64,000 bases of DNA from Chloracidobacterium sp. (GCA_016720705.1 JADKKB010000005.1:434001-498000); one strand, 5' to 3'. Counted from the stretch's first letter, positions 28,281 to 36,686 are shown. Notes: generated by a model from the sequence alone, not told the origin. Made by a program: numbers and translations.

Positions 28281-28586
28281 ATGGCAAAGATAAGCAAAGT
28301 AGTCAAAAACGACCGACGCAAGGTTATGGTGAAGCTCTGGGCTGACCGCCGTGCCGAGGCCAAGAAGATCATCAACAACCCGAAATCGACCGTCGAAGAG
28401 GTCGATGCCGCGGTGGTCAAGCTGCAGAAAATGCCGCGTGACGCCAGCCCGATCCGTGTTCGTAACCGATGCTCGCAGTCGGGACGCTCACGCGGGTATT
28501 TGAGGAAATTTGGAGTTTCGCGTATTGCCCTTCGCGAATTGGCCCTCGAAGGCCAGATCCCGGGCGTGACGAAATCAAGTTGGTAA
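28281..28586 (+). CDS. rpsN: 30S ribosomal protein S14, zinc-independent form (uS14)
   Basis: 101 residues, the long form, with RNRCSQSGRSRGYLRKFGVS and no CxxC pair, so it is the type that does not need zinc. It starts 12 bp after rplE. S14 is a late-assembling 30S head protein. Confidence 0.97.
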   Translation: MAKISKVVKNDRRKVMVKLWADRRAEAKKIINNPKSTVEEVDAAVVKLQKMPRDASPIRVRNRCSQSGRSRGYLRKFGVSRIALRELALEGQIPGVTKSSW

Positions 28587-28678
28587 TTAGGTTGGACGTC
28601 CGCGATCCAAGGCCGTGCCAGGGGCACCGGAACCGGGAACGACGAGAATCAACTCAGAAAAAGACGGAGTAAATAGTA

Positions 28679-29071
28679 ATGACAGATCCAATAGCCGATA
28701 TGCTCACGCGAATTCGTAACGCGATCGCTGCGAATCACACACGTGTTGATATTCCTGGCTCAAAGCTAAAGCTTGAAGTCGCACGCATCCTTAAGGAAGA
28801 GGGCTACATTAATAGCTTTACCACTAAGGGCGAAGGCATTAAATATATGATCCGAGTATTCCTTCGCTACGATGCAAAGGGTGTCTCTTCGATCACGCAT
28901 CTTTCGCGAGTATCGCGTCCGGGCCGCCGCGTTTATGTCGGTTCGGCTGACATCCCGCGTGTCCTTGGCGGTTACGGTATCAATATCGTTTCAACGTCAC
29001 AAGGATTGATGAGCGGAAAGCAGGCTCGTCGCGACAAGGTCGGCGGTGAGATTTTGGCAGAAGTTTATTAA
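28679..29071 (+). CDS. rpsH: 30S ribosomal protein S8 (uS8)
   Basis: 130 residues starting MTDPIADMLTRIRNAIAANH, with the RNA-binding C-terminal VSTSQGLMSGKQARRDKVGG. S8 binds the central domain of 16S rRNA and in E. coli represses the spc operon. The 92-bp spacer ahead contains a short CCGTGCC/GGCAC hairpin (28611-28627). Confidence 0.98.
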   Translation: MTDPIADMLTRIRNAIAANHTRVDIPGSKLKLEVARILKEEGYINSFTTKGEGIKYMIRVFLRYDAKGVSSITHLSRVSRPGRRVYVGSADIPRVLGGYGINIVSTSQGLMSGKQARRDKVGGEILAEVY

Positions 29072-29137
29072 AGGAAAATGGATGAAGGCGAACTTCCGGA
29101 ATTGTCCGGTCGTTTGATACCCAATCCGCAAAAGATT

Positions 29138-29698
29138 ATGTCTCGAGTAGGAAAAAAACCGATCACAATCCCGACGGGCGTGACCGTAACGATCAACGAT
29201 ACTTCGCTTGAGGTCAAAGGACCGAAGGGCACTCTGTCAACACCGGTACCGTCCGGCGTCAGCTTTAAGCTCGAAGAGGGAACGCTGACCGCTGAGCGTG
29301 CCGGCAAGGATCAAGCCGCATTTCACGGTTTGGCTCGGGCTCTTGCGAATAACGCCATCGTCGGCGTGACCGAGGGATTCACACGGGATATGGATATCGT
29401 CGGCGTCGGTTACAAGGCCGATGTCCAGGGCAAGAAGATCAATTTCTCGCTTGGATATTCGCACCCGATCGAATACGCCTTGCCCGACGGAGTCGACGCG
29501 AAGACCGAAAGGGTCAACACAAAAACGTCCATCAATCAGTATCAGACGACCATCACGCTTACCGGCATTGATAAGCAGTTGATCGGACAGGTGGCGGCCG
29601 AATTGAATCGTTTGAGAAAGCCGGATGCCTACAAGGGCAAGGGCGTGCGATACGCCGATCGGCAGTACAAATTAAAGCCGGGCAAGACCGGTAAATAG
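29138..29698 (+). CDS. rplF: 50S ribosomal protein L6 (uL6)
   Basis: 186 residues from ATG 29138 (MSRVGKKPITIPTGVTVTIN); an open extension to 29078 reads spacer sequence and is rejected. L6 has two similar domains and binds near the sarcin-ricin loop. It ends in RRxxPYKGKG-type sequence (RKPDAYKGKGVRYADRQYKL). Confidence 0.97.
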   Translation: MSRVGKKPITIPTGVTVTINDTSLEVKGPKGTLSTPVPSGVSFKLEEGTLTAERAGKDQAAFHGLARALANNAIVGVTEGFTRDMDIVGVGYKADVQGKKINFSLGYSHPIEYALPDGVDAKTERVNTKTSINQYQTTITLTGIDKQLIGQVAAELNRLRKPDAYKGKGVRYADRQYKLKPGKTGK

Positions 29699-29706
29699 TA
29701 AATCCT

Positions 29707-29741
29707 GAACGTTGAGCAGGCAGCGGGCTTGCTAAATGTTC
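29707..29741 (+). repeat. Inverted repeat in rplF-rplR spacer
   Basis: GAACGTTGAGCAGGC (29707-29721) pairs with 29727-29741 at 14 of 15 positions, two of them G-U in plus-strand RNA, around a 5-base loop. Confidence 0.65.
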
Positions 29742-29764
29742 AAACTTTACGATCAACTAAAATT

Positions 29765-30172
29765 ATGGCACAGAAAAGTAGAGCAGAGGTCCGACAAGGG
29801 GTTCATAGCCGCATTCGGAAGAAAGTACAGGGTACGGCCGAACGTCCGCGACTCGCAGTATTTCGCAGCCTGAACCATATCTACGCCCAGGTGATAGATG
29901 ACCGCTCGGGCAAGACGCTCGCAACGGCATCGACGACCGAAAAGGCATTGGCGGGTTCCACCGGCGGAAACGTCGAGGCAGCTAAAATTGTCGGTAAGGC
30001 AATCGCTGAACGGGCACAAAAAGCCGGCATCTCGAGCGTTGTTTTTGACCGTGGCGGATACGTTTATCACGGACGGGTTAAAGCCCTGATCGACGCAACC
30101 CGCGAAGCGGGACTGAACAAGCACGAAGAAGCCGTTAAGGAATCAGAAGAAAAGAGCAATGACGATAAATAA
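29765..30172 (+). CDS. rplR: 50S ribosomal protein L18 (uL18)
   Basis: 135 residues from ATG 29765 (MAQKSRAEVRQGVHSRIRKK), chosen over a start 36 bp upstream. The core RPRLAVFRSLNHIYAQVIDD is typical; the C-terminus has an extra charged tail. L18 binds 5S rRNA. Its end overlaps the rpsE start by 14 bp. Confidence 0.96.
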   Translation: MAQKSRAEVRQGVHSRIRKKVQGTAERPRLAVFRSLNHIYAQVIDDRSGKTLATASTTEKALAGSTGGNVEAAKIVGKAIAERAQKAGISSVVFDRGGYVYHGRVKALIDATREAGLNKHEEAVKESEEKSNDDK

Positions 30173-30668
30173 ACAGAGAATTTCTCCGGGCGGGCTTATC
30201 CTTAAGGACCAGTTGATCTCGATCAACCGCGTTACCAAGGTTGTTAAGGGCGGTAAGAATATGTCGTTTGCGGCCCTGGTCGTCGTTGGCGACGAGGCCG
30301 GTCACGTCGGTTTCGGCACCGGTAAGGCTAAGGAAGTGCCGAATGCGATCAAGAAAGCGGTAGAGGCTGCAAAAAACAACCTCATCCGCGTACCACTGAT
30401 CGACGGCACCCTGCCACACCAGATGATCGGCGAATACGGAGCGGGACGCGTTCTGCTGAAGCCGGCAAAAGAAGGTACGGGCGTTATCGCCGGCGGTGCC
30501 GTGCGTGCCGTGCTGCAGAGCCTCGGCGTACATAACGTGCGAACCAAGATCCTTGGATCGAACAACGCACACAACGTGATCCGTGCTACATTTAACGGCT
30601 TGCTCAGGATGAAGGACCCGATCGAGGTCGCACGTCTTCGCGGTAAGCAGGTCGAGGAGTTAGTTTAA
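30159..30668 (+). CDS. rpsE: 30S ribosomal protein S5 (uS5)
   Basis: 169 residues with KGGKNMSFAALVVVGDEAGH and AGGAVRAVLQSLGVHNV. S5 sits at the mRNA entrance and affects decoding accuracy. Overlap with rplR suggests coupled translation. Confidence 0.98.
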   Translation: MTINKQRISPGGLILKDQLISINRVTKVVKGGKNMSFAALVVVGDEAGHVGFGTGKAKEVPNAIKKAVEAAKNNLIRVPLIDGTLPHQMIGEYGAGRVLLKPAKEGTGVIAGGAVRAVLQSLGVHNVRTKILGSNNAHNVIRATFNGLLRMKDPIEVARLRGKQVEELV

Positions 30669-30752
30669 GAGTTTGTCGAACGCTGCGGTACCGCTGAGCT
30701 AGTATCTCGGTCGTACCGTTTGCAACCGACACTCGTTAGACTTTAAAGAGTT

Positions 30753-30956
30753 ATGGCAAAGAAAGCAGAGAACACCGAAAGCGGAAAGATCAAGATCCAA
30801 TATTACCGGAGCATGATCGGCTACGCCAAAAAGCAGAAAGAAATCGTCAAGAGCCTTGGTATCACCAAGCTCAATCAGACGGTCGAACTCATCGATTCGG
30901 CAGGGACACGCGGGATTGTCGCCAAGGTGCCGCATCTATTGCGAATCGTTGATTAA
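30753..30956 (+). CDS. rpmD: 50S ribosomal protein L30 (uL30)
   Basis: 67 residues: a short charged N-terminus, then KIKIQYYRSMIGYAKKQKEI and GITKLNQTVELIDS, as in L30. The spacer ahead contains the palindrome GCGGTACCGC (30684-30695). Confidence 0.95.
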   Translation: MAKKAENTESGKIKIQYYRSMIGYAKKQKEIVKSLGITKLNQTVELIDSAGTRGIVAKVPHLLRIVD

Positions 30957-30979
30957 GGTAATGTAAATCGGCTATCGTC

Positions 30980-31025
30980 AATCGTAAATAGAGTGATCAC
31001 TTTTGATACTCCGCTATTTGCGATT
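30980..31025 (+). repeat. Inverted repeat in rpmD-rplO spacer
   Basis: AATCGTAAATAG (30980-30991) pairs over all 12 positions with CTATTTGCGATT (31014-31025), one pair being G-U. The loop holds a further imperfect hairpin (GAGTGATCA with TGATACTC), making one long structure. Confidence 0.7.
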
Positions 31026-31052
31026 TACGGTTTTCGACGAACGAGGGAAAAG

Positions 31053-31535
31053 ATGGCATTAACATTAAATAATTTACACCCGGCTAAGGGCTCGACACAT
31101 AAGAAGAAGCGCGTGGGACGCGGCCCCGGCTCCGGACTCGGCAAGACCGCCGGACGCGGCCACAAGGGCCAGAAGTCACGCTCGGGCTACAGCAGCCGCC
31201 CCGGATTTGAAGGCGGCCAGATGCCCCTGCAGCGTCGGTTGCCCAAGCGCGGATTTACCAACATCTTCAAGAAAGAATGGCTTGAGATCAGCTTGGCTAA
31301 GATCGAAGAGAACTTCAATGCAGGTGATGAGATTACCCCGGAGATACTTCACCACCGCGGCCTGATCAAAAAGGCAAAACACGACCTGGTCATCCTCGGC
31401 AACGGCGATGTTACTAAATCGTTCAAGATCTCGGCTCATCGTTTTACCAAAACAGCCAAAGATAAGATCGAAAAGGTCGGTGGAACCGCTACGGTGATCG
31501 TGAGAGCCCCCAAAGCAGTTGAGGCAGAAGCCTAG
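31053..31535 (+). CDS. rplO: 50S ribosomal protein L15 (uL15)
   Basis: 160 residues from ATG 31053 (MALTLNNLHPAKGSTHKKKR), with an AGGGAAAAG ribosome site. A GTG 60 bp upstream lies within the spacer hairpin and is rejected. The Gly-rich GRGPGSGLGKTAGRGHKGQK is typical. L15 is a late 50S assembly protein. Confidence 0.97.
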   Translation: MALTLNNLHPAKGSTHKKKRVGRGPGSGLGKTAGRGHKGQKSRSGYSSRPGFEGGQMPLQRRLPKRGFTNIFKKEWLEISLAKIEENFNAGDEITPEILHHRGLIKKAKHDLVILGNGDVTKSFKISAHRFTKTAKDKIEKVGGTATVIVRAPKAVEAEA

Positions 31536-31612
31536 TTCGTTGATCGTCATTCGTTGAGCTATATTTCGCACGGCCTCACGGCGGCGTTATACAGCGAACG
31601 ACAAACAAAGAT

Positions 31613-33031
31613 ATGGAAAAGTTTTTTGGTGCCGTTCAAAACATGTTCAAGATCCCGGAACTGCGGAGGCGTATCCTCTTCACGCTCGGGCTCTTGGCGG
31701 TTTATCGTTTTGGTGCACACGTTCAGGCTCCCGGGATCAATAAGGTGCGACTTGAACAGGTTTGGGGCGAAGTGGCGGGCACGTTGCTTGGCGTACTGGA
31801 TCTCTTCTCGGGCGGAAACTTTCGTACGATCTCTGTCTTTGCACTTGGCGTCACGCCCTATATTACGGCGTCGATCATAATGCAGCTGATGCCCGTACTT
31901 TCGCCTGCGATCAAAAAGATCCAGGAAGAGGGCGAGGTCGGACGTCAGAAGATGAATCAATGGACGCGGTACCTGACGGTTGTGCTTTGCTCGGTCCAGA
32001 CATTTTTCGTCGCGACCTGGCTACACCGAAACGGCATAATTGCCGAGACGTGGTGGGCAACGTCGATGGTCGTTATAACGCTTACGACGGGTACGATCTT
32101 TGTGATGTGGCTCGGTGAACAGATCACCGAACGCGGCGTCGGAAACGGCATATCATTGCTTATTTTTGCTGGTATCGTGATCGGTCTGCCCCGCGGCCTG
32201 ACCCAGATCAGTGACCGCGTGAGTGCGGGCGATGCAATGCAGACGCTGGGCGTCTTGTTCCTCGTCATAGTGATCGTGGCTTTGATCGCATTGATCGTAT
32301 ACGTCGAATCGGCCCGCCGCAACATAGCGATCAGCTATGCCAACCGGCGCGTCGGCAACCAGACCGTCCGCGGACAGGAAACAAGTCTGCCGCTGAAGAT
32401 CAATATGGGCGGCGTTATCCCGGTCATTTTTGCATCATCGGTGCTGGCATTGCCACAGACTATGTTCTCGGCATTTCCGCCGGATCCGAATGCACCGAAT
32501 TCCATGTGGAGCAAAGTGTATGCATTTATGCAGCAGTTCCACGGCGGCGATCCTTACTACGAGCTGTTTTTCCTTTCGATGATCGTCCTGTTCACGTTCT
32601 TTTACATCACGATCATCTTCAATACGGATGAAGTTGCAGATAATTTAAGAAAGCACGGTGGATTTATTGCCGGTATTCGTCCCGGTGCTCCGACGGCAGA
32701 GTATCTGAACGGCATCTTGACTAGGTTGACCACGGTCGGTGCGTTGTACCTTGCGTTCGTCGCATTTGCTCCGCAGCTTTTGCTCAGTGGATTCAAGGTT
32801 GCCCGTCTACCGTTCATTGGAACGGCTCTTGATAACTTTTTTACCTCGACGCCCGGCCTTAGTTGGATACCGACCGGTTTGGGATACCAGTTCTACTTTG
32901 GCGGTACGTCACTGCTGATCCTGGTCGGTGTGGCGATGGATACGGTTTCGCAGATCGAGGCTCAGTTGGTTATGAGGAACTACGAAGGATTTCTCGGAGC
33001 CGGCTCGAAACTTCGCGGACGCAGATCGTAG
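31613..33031 (+). CDS. secY: Protein translocase subunit SecY
   Basis: 472 residues with ten hydrophobic segments. The cytoplasmic loop after TM8 contains the expected RKHGGFIAGIRPGAPTAEYL, and the plug region follows TM1. SecY forms the inner-membrane channel for Sec-dependent secretion. It takes its usual place after rplO; a long imperfect hairpin of CATTCGTTG/CAGCGAACG type fills the 77-bp spacer ahead. Confidence 0.98.
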   Translation: MEKFFGAVQNMFKIPELRRRILFTLGLLAVYRFGAHVQAPGINKVRLEQVWGEVAGTLLGVLDLFSGGNFRTISVFALGVTPYITASIIMQLMPVLSPAIKKIQEEGEVGRQKMNQWTRYLTVVLCSVQTFFVATWLHRNGIIAETWWATSMVVITLTTGTIFVMWLGEQITERGVGNGISLLIFAGIVIGLPRGLTQISDRVSAGDAMQTLGVLFLVIVIVALIALIVYVESARRNIAISYANRRVGNQTVRGQETSLPLKINMGGVIPVIFASSVLALPQTMFSAFPPDPNAPNSMWSKVYAFMQQFHGGDPYYELFFLSMIVLFTFFYITIIFNTDEVADNLRKHGGFIAGIRPGAPTAEYLNGILTRLTTVGALYLAFVAFAPQLLLSGFKVARLPFIGTALDNFFTSTPGLSWIPTGLGYQFYFGGTSLLILVGVAMDTVSQIEAQLVMRNYEGFLGAGSKLRGRRS

Positions 33032-33035
33032 GAAA

Positions 33036-33118
33036 TAGTGCACCACAGCGTCACATAGTTCACGGAGCTATCTGAATTATTGTTTCAGACCTTCGGTGCA
33101 CTAGGTGGCTCTGTGGTG
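33036..33118 (+). repeat. Alternative inverted repeats in secY-adk spacer
   Basis: TAGTGCACC (33036-33044) pairs perfectly with GGTGCACTA (33095-33103). The overlapping CACCACAG (33041-33048) pairs perfectly with CTGTGGTG (33111-33118). The 3' part, GTGGCTCTGTGGTGA (33105-33119), is an exact reverse complement of 8352-8366, so this is a dispersed repeat. Confidence 0.7.
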
Positions 33119-33128
33119 AATAGTTTTG

Positions 33129-33773
33129 ATGGATAAGATAATTGTTCTCATAGGTGCACCCGGAGCAGGAAAAGGCACGCAAGCACGATTGTTGCAGGAG
33201 CGTTGCGGAATACCGCAGATCTCGACCGGTGATATGTTCCGCGAAATGAAGTCGCTTGACACGCCGCTCGCACGCGAAGTGCAGGAGATAATGGCATCGG
33301 GGAATCTGATCTCGGACGAGATCACTTACAAGATAGTCCGCGAACGAACGTCGAAGAGCGACACGGCCGGAACATTTCTGCTCGATGGATATCCTCGAAC
33401 GGCTGTTCAGGCAGAACAGCTTGAAGAACTCGCAGGCGAACAGGGCAAGGAGATCGTGGCGATCGAAGTAGATGTGCCGACTCAAGAACTGCTCAAACGG
33501 CTCACGGGCCGACGAAGTTGCCCTGAGTGCGGTGAGATATACAATATTTATTCAAAGCCGCCGAAAGTTGAGGGTTTCTGCGACAGTCATCCCCAAACGG
33601 AGCTCGTACACCGTGCTGATGATAATGAGGCCAGCGTCAAAACTCGTCTGGATAATTATCAGATAAATACTCAGCCCCTACTCGAATATTACGATAGTTC
33701 AGGCCGACTGAAAAAGGTGAATGGAAACGGCGAGGTCGAAGATATTTTTACGGAAATGGCCGCAATGGTCTAG
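33129..33773 (+). CDS. adk: Adenylate kinase
   Basis: 214 residues from ATG 33129. P-loop GAPGAGKGTQA, LLDGYPRTAVQAEQ and the LID with GRRSCPECGEIYN are present; the LID keeps C-x2-C and a later Cys/His pair, so it may bind zinc. Adk interconverts ATP, AMP and ADP. It is 8 bp ahead of map. Confidence 0.97.
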   Translation: MDKIIVLIGAPGAGKGTQARLLQERCGIPQISTGDMFREMKSLDTPLAREVQEIMASGNLISDEITYKIVRERTSKSDTAGTFLLDGYPRTAVQAEQLEELAGEQGKEIVAIEVDVPTQELLKRLTGRRSCPECGEIYNIYSKPPKVEGFCDSHPQTELVHRADDNEASVKTRLDNYQINTQPLLEYYDSSGRLKKVNGNGEVEDIFTEMAAMV

Positions 33774-33781
33774 ATTGAAAG

Positions 33782-34621
33782 ATGGGTTCGGGTGCCAACA
33801 TAAGCAATGTCTGGCGGTATCTGACCGGAAAGAAGATGATAATCGCGAAGACAGCCAAAGATCTGGATAAGATGCGAGCCGTGGGCGAATTGATCGCCGA
33901 GGTCCGCGAGGCTCTGCGCGTAATGGTCATCCCCGGCGTTTCTACCCTGGAACTCGACACGGCGGCTGAAAAAATGATCCGCGATGCAGGGGCCATTCCC
34001 ACGTTTATCGGCTACCACGGATTTCCATATTCAATATGTGCATCGGTCAATCACGAGATCGTTCACGGTTTTTCTAAGCCTGACCCGCTCAATGAGGGCG
34101 ACATTATTTCACTTGATATGGCTGCGACTTTCGAAGGATTTGTCGGCGATACCGCGATGACGGTCCCGGTCGGTGAGATCACGGACGAGCTCAAACAGTT
34201 GATCTGCGTCACCGAAGAATGTCTCCACCTCGGAATTGAGGCCGCGCGAGTAAATAATCGAATAGGCGACATTGGCTGGGCCGTGCAGGAGCACGCTCAG
34301 AAATTTGGGTACGGGATCGTCCGTGATTATACGGGACACGGAATCGGGCGGGCGATGCACGAGGCTCCGCAGATCCCGAATTACGGACGTCCGGGAACAA
34401 AAGAAAGAATTCGAGCCGGATATTGCTTTGCAATTGAACCGATGCTCAACTTGGGGACGCACGAAACGCGAACCCTTAGTGATAAGTGGACCGTTGTTAC
34501 TTTGGACGGAAAGCCTTCAGCACACGCAGAACATACACTTGCTGTAACCGCTGACGGGCCGGAGATACTCACTCTGACCAAAGAGCAGAAAAAACAGTTG
34601 GCGGCAAAGGTCGCCGCCTGA
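33782..34621 (+). CDS. map: Methionine aminopeptidase, type I
   Basis: Up to 279 residues. The metal ligands of type I MetAP are present: SLDMAATFEGFVGDTAMT (two Asp), GHGIGRAMHEAPQIPN (His), CFAIEPML (Glu) and AEHTLAV (Glu). It removes the initiator Met from new proteins. The start is uncertain: ATG 33782 follows adk closely, but the family start (MIIAKTAKDLDKMR) is ATG 33836. The next gene should be infA; only a remnant is there. Confidence 0.96.
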   Translation: MGSGANISNVWRYLTGKKMIIAKTAKDLDKMRAVGELIAEVREALRVMVIPGVSTLELDTAAEKMIRDAGAIPTFIGYHGFPYSICASVNHEIVHGFSKPDPLNEGDIISLDMAATFEGFVGDTAMTVPVGEITDELKQLICVTEECLHLGIEAARVNNRIGDIGWAVQEHAQKFGYGIVRDYTGHGIGRAMHEAPQIPNYGRPGTKERIRAGYCFAIEPMLNLGTHETRTLSDKWTVVTLDGKPSAHAEHTLAVTADGPEILTLTKEQKKQLAAKVAA

Positions 34622-34662
34622 CTTGAAAAAGTTGCGCAAAAACGTTAACATCAACGGTTTGT

Positions 34663-34678
34663 CCAACTAGAAAGTTGG
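34663..34678 (+). repeat. Short hairpin upstream of infA remnant
   Basis: CCAACT (34663-34668) and AGTTGG (34673-34678) pair perfectly around AGAA. No T tract follows. Confidence 0.4.
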
Positions 34679-34689
34679 TTGGCTTTAGA

Positions 34690-34915
34690 ATGTACGTCTA
34701 AAGAAAAAGCGATAGAGGCCACAGCGGCCGTTTGGGAACCTTGCCGAAAGCAATGTTCGAGGTCGCAATGGACGTAAATCAGCACGAGGTCCCGGCACAT
34801 ATTCCGGGAGGGATGTGGAAGATGATTATTCATATCATCCCAAGGTGACAAAGTTCTAGTCGGACTTTCTCGATTCGACCTTAGTCGTGGCTGTGTAACG
34901 TATCGCGATAGTTAA
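34690..34915 (+). pseudogene. infA: Remnant of translation initiation factor IF-1 gene
   Basis: IF-1-like peptides appear in successive frames at the standard infA site between map and rpmJ. Read in pieces: KEKAIEATAAVWE (34700-34738); after a one-base shift, LPKAMFEVAMDVNQHEVPAH (about 34741-34800), continuing IPGGMWKMIIHIIP; then KVT and a stop; finally DLSRGCVTYRDS and TAA (34877-34915). These align in order with the IF-1 pattern AIE..G.V.EALP.AMF.V...GHEV.AHI.GKMRK..I.I.PGD.V...DL.RGRITYR. At least three frame changes and an in-frame stop make it non-functional as read. A working infA must lie elsewhere if the sequence is right. Confidence 0.8.
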
Positions 34916-34930
34916 GACAGGGGAAAAGCA

Positions 34931-35044
34931 ATGAAAGTGAGACCTTCAGTTAAAAAGATCTGCGATAAGTGCAAGATCATTCATCGTAAAGGCGTAGTTC
35001 GTGTAATTTGCGACAATCCGAAGCATAAACAGCGTCAGGGATAG
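34931..35044 (+). CDS. rpmJ: 50S ribosomal protein L36 (bL36)
   Basis: 37 residues, MKVRPSVKKICDKCKIIHRK and so on, with the zinc-ribbon ligands C11, C14, C27 and H32. It is the zinc-binding form. A GGGGAAAAG ribosome site precedes the ATG. It starts 15 bp after the infA remnant and 18 bp before rpsM. Confidence 0.97.
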   Translation: MKVRPSVKKICDKCKIIHRKGVVRVICDNPKHKQRQG

Positions 35045-35062
35045 GTTTATTTAGGAGACATT

Positions 35063-35446
35063 ATGGCTCGCGTAGCAGGAGTTGATTTACCGCCCAATAA
35101 ACGGGCACAGGTTGGAATGACCTACATCTATGGTGTAGGCAAGTCGCGTGCGACGGAAATCTTGGATAAGGCCGGTATCAGCATCGATGCCCGCATCAAG
35201 GATCTTAGCGAAGACGAGCTGAACAAGATCCGTACGATCCTGGACACCGACGGCAATATTGAGGGTGATCTCAGAAAGCGCGTTCAAATGGACATTAAGC
35301 GTTTGATGGACATCGGATGCTATCGCGGCCTGCGTCATCGACGTGGACTGCCGGTTCGCGGACAGCGTACCAGCACGAACGCACGCACCCGGAAAGGCCC
35401 GCGTAAGGCAGCGGTCGCCAAGAAGAAGGCACCAGGTAAGAAGTAG
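35063..35446 (+). CDS. rpsM: 30S ribosomal protein S13 (uS13)
   Basis: 127 residues starting MARVAGVDLPPNKRAQVGMT, ending with the basic RGQRTSTNARTRKGP tail that reaches the P-site tRNA. A TTAGGAGA ribosome site is present. Confidence 0.98.
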   Translation: MARVAGVDLPPNKRAQVGMTYIYGVGKSRATEILDKAGISIDARIKDLSEDELNKIRTILDTDGNIEGDLRKRVQMDIKRLMDIGCYRGLRHRRGLPVRGQRTSTNARTRKGPRKAAVAKKKAPGKK

Positions 35447-35452
35447 TTATCA

Positions 35453-35500
35453 GTGAGCGGTAGTCGGTAAGTAGGATATCTGCTTGCATCTGCCGCTTAC
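35453..35500 (+). repeat. Inverted repeat in rpsM-rpsK spacer
   Basis: GTGAGCGGTAG (35453-35463) pairs over all 11 positions with CTGCCGCTTAC (35490-35500), two of them G-U in plus-strand RNA. The inner TCGGTAAGTAG and CTGCTTGCAT extend the stem imperfectly. Confidence 0.7.
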
Positions 35501-35511
35501 AGTTTACATAT

Positions 35512-35907
35512 ATGGCAAAAGCACCAGCAAAGAAGACTTACAAGAAGAAAGAGAAAAAGAACATTCCGGTCGGGATCGTTCACATTGCAGCGTCGTTCAA
35601 CAACACGCTAATCTCGATCACCGATGCTAACGGCAATTTGGTCGCACAGTGTTCGTCGGGAGCACGCGGTTTCCGCGGTTCGCGAAAGGGAACGCCGTTC
35701 GCCGCTCAGCAGGCGTCGTCAGAGGCCGCTCGCAAGGCAGTCGAAGCCGGAATGCGTGAGGTGGAGGTTCGTGTCAAGGGCCCGGGCGGCGGTCGTGAGT
35801 CTGCTATCCGTGCGGTCAGCCAGGCCGGGATCCGCGTTACCGCGATCCGCGACGTGACGCCGATCCCACACAATGGATGCCGTCCGCCGAAGCGTCGACG
35901 CGTCTGA
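35512..35907 (+). CDS. rpsK: 30S ribosomal protein S11 (uS11)
   Basis: 131 residues with VHIAASFNNTLISITDANGN and the C-terminal TPIPHNGCRPPKRRRV. S11 is on the 30S platform near the E site. An intrinsic terminator follows 16 bp after the stop. Confidence 0.98.
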   Translation: MAKAPAKKTYKKKEKKNIPVGIVHIAASFNNTLISITDANGNLVAQCSSGARGFRGSRKGTPFAAQQASSEAARKAVEAGMREVEVRVKGPGGGRESAIRAVSQAGIRVTAIRDVTPIPHNGCRPPKRRRV

Positions 35908-35922
35908 TATTTTTTATTAAGG

Positions 35923-35958
35923 ATATTTTTGGCACAGTGTCAAAAATATTCGTTTTTT
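35923..35958 (+). terminator. Intrinsic terminator between rpsK and rpsD
   Basis: ATATTTTTGGCAC (35923-35935) pairs with GTGTCAAAAATAT (35937-35949), with one G-U pair, and TTTTTT follows at 35953-35958. It may end part of the transcripts upstream of rpsD; the stem is AT-rich, so efficiency is uncertain. Confidence 0.6.
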
Positions 35959-35989
35959 AAGTTACGTTTCAACTATCGAAAGGATGAAG

Positions 35990-36028
35990 GGTGATCTGTC
36001 ACCTGTAAACTTTTCCGTTAGAGAACGG
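35990..36028 (+). promoter_or_regulatory. Structured leader of rpsD
   Basis: Two short perfect hairpins precede rpsD: GGTGA/TCACC (35990-36003) with loop TCTG, and CCGTT/AACGG (36015-36028) with loop AGAG. The second abuts the ribosome site GGAGGCAGGAAG. With the terminator upstream, this looks like a separate rpsD leader, and S4 is a known autoregulator in other bacteria. The link here is inference. Confidence 0.5.
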
Positions 36029-36045
36029 AGGCAGGAAGATAACAA

Positions 36046-36678
36046 ATGGCTAGATATAGAGATGCGGTGTGCCGATTGTGCCGTCGCGAAGGTGGAAAAT
36101 TATTTTTGAAAGGCGACCGGTGCTTCAAACCGTCGTGCGCAATTGAAAAGCGTGGAACCAACCCGCCGGGACAGCACGGAGCGGCCCGTCGCAAGATGCT
36201 CGCCGGCTACGGCGAACAGCTTCGCGAAAAGCAGAAGGTGAAGCGTATCTATTTCATTCTCGAAAAACAGTTCCGCAACTACTTTGAAAAGGCTCGGCGC
36301 CAAAAGGGAGTTACGGGCGAGAACTTGTTGTTTATGCTTGAGCGTCGGCTGGATAATGTCGTTTACCGTTCAGGTTTTTCGACATCACGCCGTCAGGCTC
36401 GCCAACTCGTGAATCACGGGCATATCACCGTTAACGGAAAAAAGGTGGACATCCCGTCGTTTCAGGTTAAGGCCGGCGATGTAGTTACCGTCAAGGACAA
36501 GAGCCAGAAAAATACGCACGTAGAGGGTGCGTGGCAGACCTCGGCGGGTCGCGGACGGCCGTCGTGGCTGAGTGCCGGTGCGGTGGAATTTAGCGTATCG
36601 GTTTCGGGGACTCCTCGTCGTGAGGATGTCGGCGCAAATATTAACGAACAGCTTATCGTCGAACTTTACAGTAAGTAA
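36046..36678 (+). CDS. rpsD: 30S ribosomal protein S4 (uS4), zinc-binding form
   Basis: 210 residues, with zinc ligands C9, C12, C26 and C31 near the N-terminus and the S4 RNA-binding domain (LERRLDNVVYRSGFSTSRRQ). S4 nucleates assembly of the 16S 5' domain. It sits between rpsK and rpoA as in the alpha operon. Confidence 0.98.
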   Translation: MARYRDAVCRLCRREGGKLFLKGDRCFKPSCAIEKRGTNPPGQHGAARRKMLAGYGEQLREKQKVKRIYFILEKQFRNYFEKARRQKGVTGENLLFMLERRLDNVVYRSGFSTSRRQARQLVNHGHITVNGKKVDIPSFQVKAGDVVTVKDKSQKNTHVEGAWQTSAGRGRPSWLSAGAVEFSVSVSGTPRREDVGANINEQLIVELYSK

Positions 36679-36686
36679 CGCAGTCG

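Noticed and set aside
34651..34851. Minus-strand open frame of 66 codons between map and rpmJ
   Set aside because: It lies opposite the infA remnant and has no family resemblance; the plus-strand IF-1 similarity explains the region.
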